Source: Sinonovacula constricta (taxonomy: Eukaryota > Mollusca > Bivalvia > Cardiida > Solecurtidae). From it: a stretch of DNA of 64,000 bases. Below the pieces are notes generated by a model. It was given only the letters and a program-made list of their open reading frames with translations, searched no databases and was not told the origin of the DNA. The stretch spans positions 25,935,344-25,999,343 of the forward strand of contig CM017558.1 in NCBI GenBank assembly GCA_007844125.1. Direction: 5' to 3'. The stretch's first letter is position 1. Every line of letters begins with the position of its first letter. Made by a program: the position numbers and the translations under genes. Positions 61,396-64,000 of the stretch are shown piece after piece.

Positions 61396-63892
61396 GTGAG
61401 TTTGCAGTGAATCGTCTGGTACAAAGATTAATATTACAAGGTTGTCCTGTGATTCTGACCAAGTGTTATAGATCCTGAGTCCAACGCCTTATTCACGGAC
61501 GCTAACAGTGGTTCTATATCTTTCACAGTCCAGCCAAGCCCATTAACTACAAGAGCGAGCACGGATGCAATACCTCCAAGGCGCCGTAGAGAGCATACGC
61601 TGCAAGAAAATTGCTATCCTGGGAACTAAACCCTCAGTTTAAACTGTCGATTCATTGCATTAATATTTTAGAGTAACGGATCGTAAAATGGAAACTAGAC
61701 TGTCTGCTACTTTTCGTTCGTCCTTTTTGTCCACCAAATCTGTAATTACAGGGTACATTGGTAGCATACTCGGTTTCTGTTGCTTAACCACGTCAAACGG
61801 CTGTAAAGTCCTACGAATTTCTGTTGCTGTTTACACTTGCAAATTACACTTTATTGTTGCAAGCAACACTGTTAAAAAAACCCGAACACCCCGTTCTTTT
61901 CTATGAAAAGGGCCTCCAAGAACAAAAGCGACATTGTGTTGAATATCAAAGTGGTATGCATTAGTAGAAGTTACCTATTGCACCAATAAACTTATCTAAA
62001 CAACATACATGTTGTCCAACGCTACCAAGAAGTATAGAATAGAGTAAACTTTCTTCTTTGAAAAGTTAATAAAGGAAAGGTTTTGCTATTTCCCACAAGA
62101 TATTTACATGTATTTACTTTTTAATAAGCTATGCAAGATAATATTAGTAATTGGTAACTTTATATTGAGCGTTTTGTTAGTTATATGACAAAAGTGGATA
62201 CATTATTACCAGTCTGGTAGCTGTATGTATAAGGCGCAAATGAGTTTTAATGTAAACATGTATACTCTTTTGTTGTCATTACTCGTAAAAAACTTATTTT
62301 CTATTAAAGTAACCAATCACTTAACTGTGTTAATGTCTTTGTGAATATACGTCACAGTTGCAAACACATCGCACGTTTTTAAAGCCTCATCAACGCTGCA
62401 TGTCTTTTTAAAAATAGTACTAGTACTAAATAGTTTATCTTGACAACTAGTTCACCCCAAACAGGGACGGAGGACTTGCCATTGGCTAATAATCAGTGAA
62501 CAATGCGTTCCTTATGTCACGTGACTTGCCTTGCTAACGTGAAAACAAATGACATCAAGAAGACCGACACAGTAAGTTGTATTGCTTTACAAAAAAGATA
62601 ATTTCTATGAAACGACATGTTTTATGCATATGTCGTTATCAAGTGAAAAAAATATTTCGACATATGAACTGCTGCTGTCAAATTTCTTTTACCCACTTGT
62701 TATATTGGAAACAAATGTACAAGACACCTCCTATTCATTGCTCTTGGTAATACATCTTCAATTAATCTGTGTATACAGTAGTTAGCACAATATTTTCCGT
62801 CGGATAAAGATTGTCATTGGAATGTAGCTTGGTGATTGCATAGAAGCAGATGCTGGCTTTGTGTTTGAGCAGATGGTCGATCGATAGTTACATATGAATA
62901 CATAACAGTCTGCCTTTTTGAAACAAAATGCATTTTATACATGACAACATTTCTTAATATTGAAAAAATCCTTTTCCGTTTACAGTTGCATGTAGTTCAT
63001 GTGTAATTAGTTTATATAGAGAATGGTGAAAACACGTAAAATTACGGTCGTTTAACATTTACAAAACAAATGAAATACACTATTATAACCTATTTTGATG
63101 ACTGTTAAATATTCAGCACATGCATTTAGCGAGAAATATTATTCATGATGGAACTATTACTTTAAAATGCATTTTGTGCAATTTAACATCATTCACTATG
63201 TTGAAACAAATAGTTCGATGGTGATAACCCACACAGTTTCAAATTATCATGCTTAGACATTTATTCCCAACAAAAATATCAGAGATACAGTACAGCTCAG
63301 GCGGAAAATTGTAAAAACACGAAGTGTGGAGGAATATATTGCATATTTCGCTGAAGAACAGGCTAGAAAATGTCACGTGTCATTTCGCTTGAAAATTGAG
63401 GGAGTGAAGTTGCTTCGCCTATGAAGTAAAATCGAGTCGCTTCGCCGTAGTAATATTAACCAACTTCGTGTCAATTTGAAGTCACTAGAAAGGCGAAGGC
63501 AATACGGATAAAAAAAACTCACGCAAAATAGATAAAACTACTCACTGATAGAATTCCTTCAGGTTTTTTAGTAACGGAAGACATTATCCCTCCCGAAACA
63601 GTTTCAAATTGGTTAAACGTGTTTATCACCGGTAATGCATGTTTGCTTTGTCTATTAGCGACATGTTGAAATTTGTCTCTTTTTATCTTTCTGTTAATAC
63701 ATCTGAAAGCACTGACAACACATTTGCATTTAGTTCAGCCATACACATTTCACGTATTTCAGTTATTACAACAGAACAGTTTAGTACGTTGAATCTTTTA
63801 CAAAAAGTTTTGATATCACTACAACATATTTTCGCAGCATCTTTTCTCCTCATACAATTTTCACTTATTGCATTGTTTTTTCTAAGTATGTA
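61396..63892. other. AT-rich unique region near the right edge
   Basis: No gene supported. A frame of 72 codons with ATG (61688-61906) has no recognisable domain. A less AT-rich patch with CCAAT and E-box motifs lies at 62460-62530. Repeated GCTTCGCC/GGCGAAGG words near 63410-63505 form an imperfect inverted repeat. Confidence 0.45.
62481..62525. promoter_or_regulatory. Possible promoter-like motif pair: inverted CCAAT and palindromic E-box
   Basis: GCCATTGGCT (inverted CCAAT core at 62481-62486) lies 30 bp before the perfect palindrome GTCACGTGAC (62516-62525), a CACGTG E-box of the type bound by bHLH-zip factors. No TATA box or downstream gene could be linked to it. Confidence 0.2.
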
Positions 63893-63893
63893 C

Positions 63894-63978
<85 letters not shown>

Positions 63979-64000
63979 CATTATTATGTTGTTGTTGTTG
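63893..64000. repeat. ATT trinucleotide microsatellite, then TTG repeats, cut by right window edge
   Basis: An almost pure TAT/ATT repeat with single interruptions (TTGTTATT, ATCATTATT) from about 63893 to 63987, passing into GTTGTTGTTG at the window end. Confidence 0.95.

Overview
This window is eukaryotic nuclear DNA, most likely from a marine or freshwater invertebrate and probably a bivalve mollusc. Four things point that way: AT-rich unique sequence, no compact gene arrangement, non-LTR retrotransposons of the EN-RT type with a microsatellite tail, and tRNA-derived SINEs. The species call is inference; I recognise no single-copy marker gene. I find no bacterial operon, CRISPR array, rRNA or intact tRNA gene.

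About 26 kb (roughly 41%) is tandem repeat in four blocks, each with its own monomer: a 45-bp array (1-4543, running off the left edge, 101 units), a 25-bp array (about 8988-11910), a 42-bp array (about 11931-20840, abutting the 25-bp array), and a 39-bp array (about 50487-60203). Each has internal higher-order duplications (blocks of about 0.6-2.7 kb) and local sub-families. Long open frames run through the arrays on both strands and in several frames at once. They follow from monomer lengths divisible by three (45, 42, 39) or from a 25-bp unit that is read in all three frames. I do not annotate them as genes.

The sequence between the arrays is AT-rich and contains retroelements: a nearly full-length but broken RTE-like LINE (31930-35199), a 5'-truncated and frameshifted 3' end of a second LINE type on the minus strand (41830-42600), a possible third LINE 3' tail (21917-22060), and SINE-like sequences (43060-43385, 60303-60475, 60589-60670). 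A few weak candidate exons are recorded with low confidence (8612-8819, 23840-23997, 29899-30066, 44385-44675). No complete host protein-coding gene can be supported.

The points most worth following up are the co-location of four different minisatellites, a possible shared core around G-W-CCG-W-Y-ATG in their monomers, the near absence of indels in the 45-bp array, the repeated 5'-splice-site-like GTAAGT in each 45-bp unit, and the multi-level duplication structure. The LINE has lost the segment around RT motif A, so it is not autonomous.
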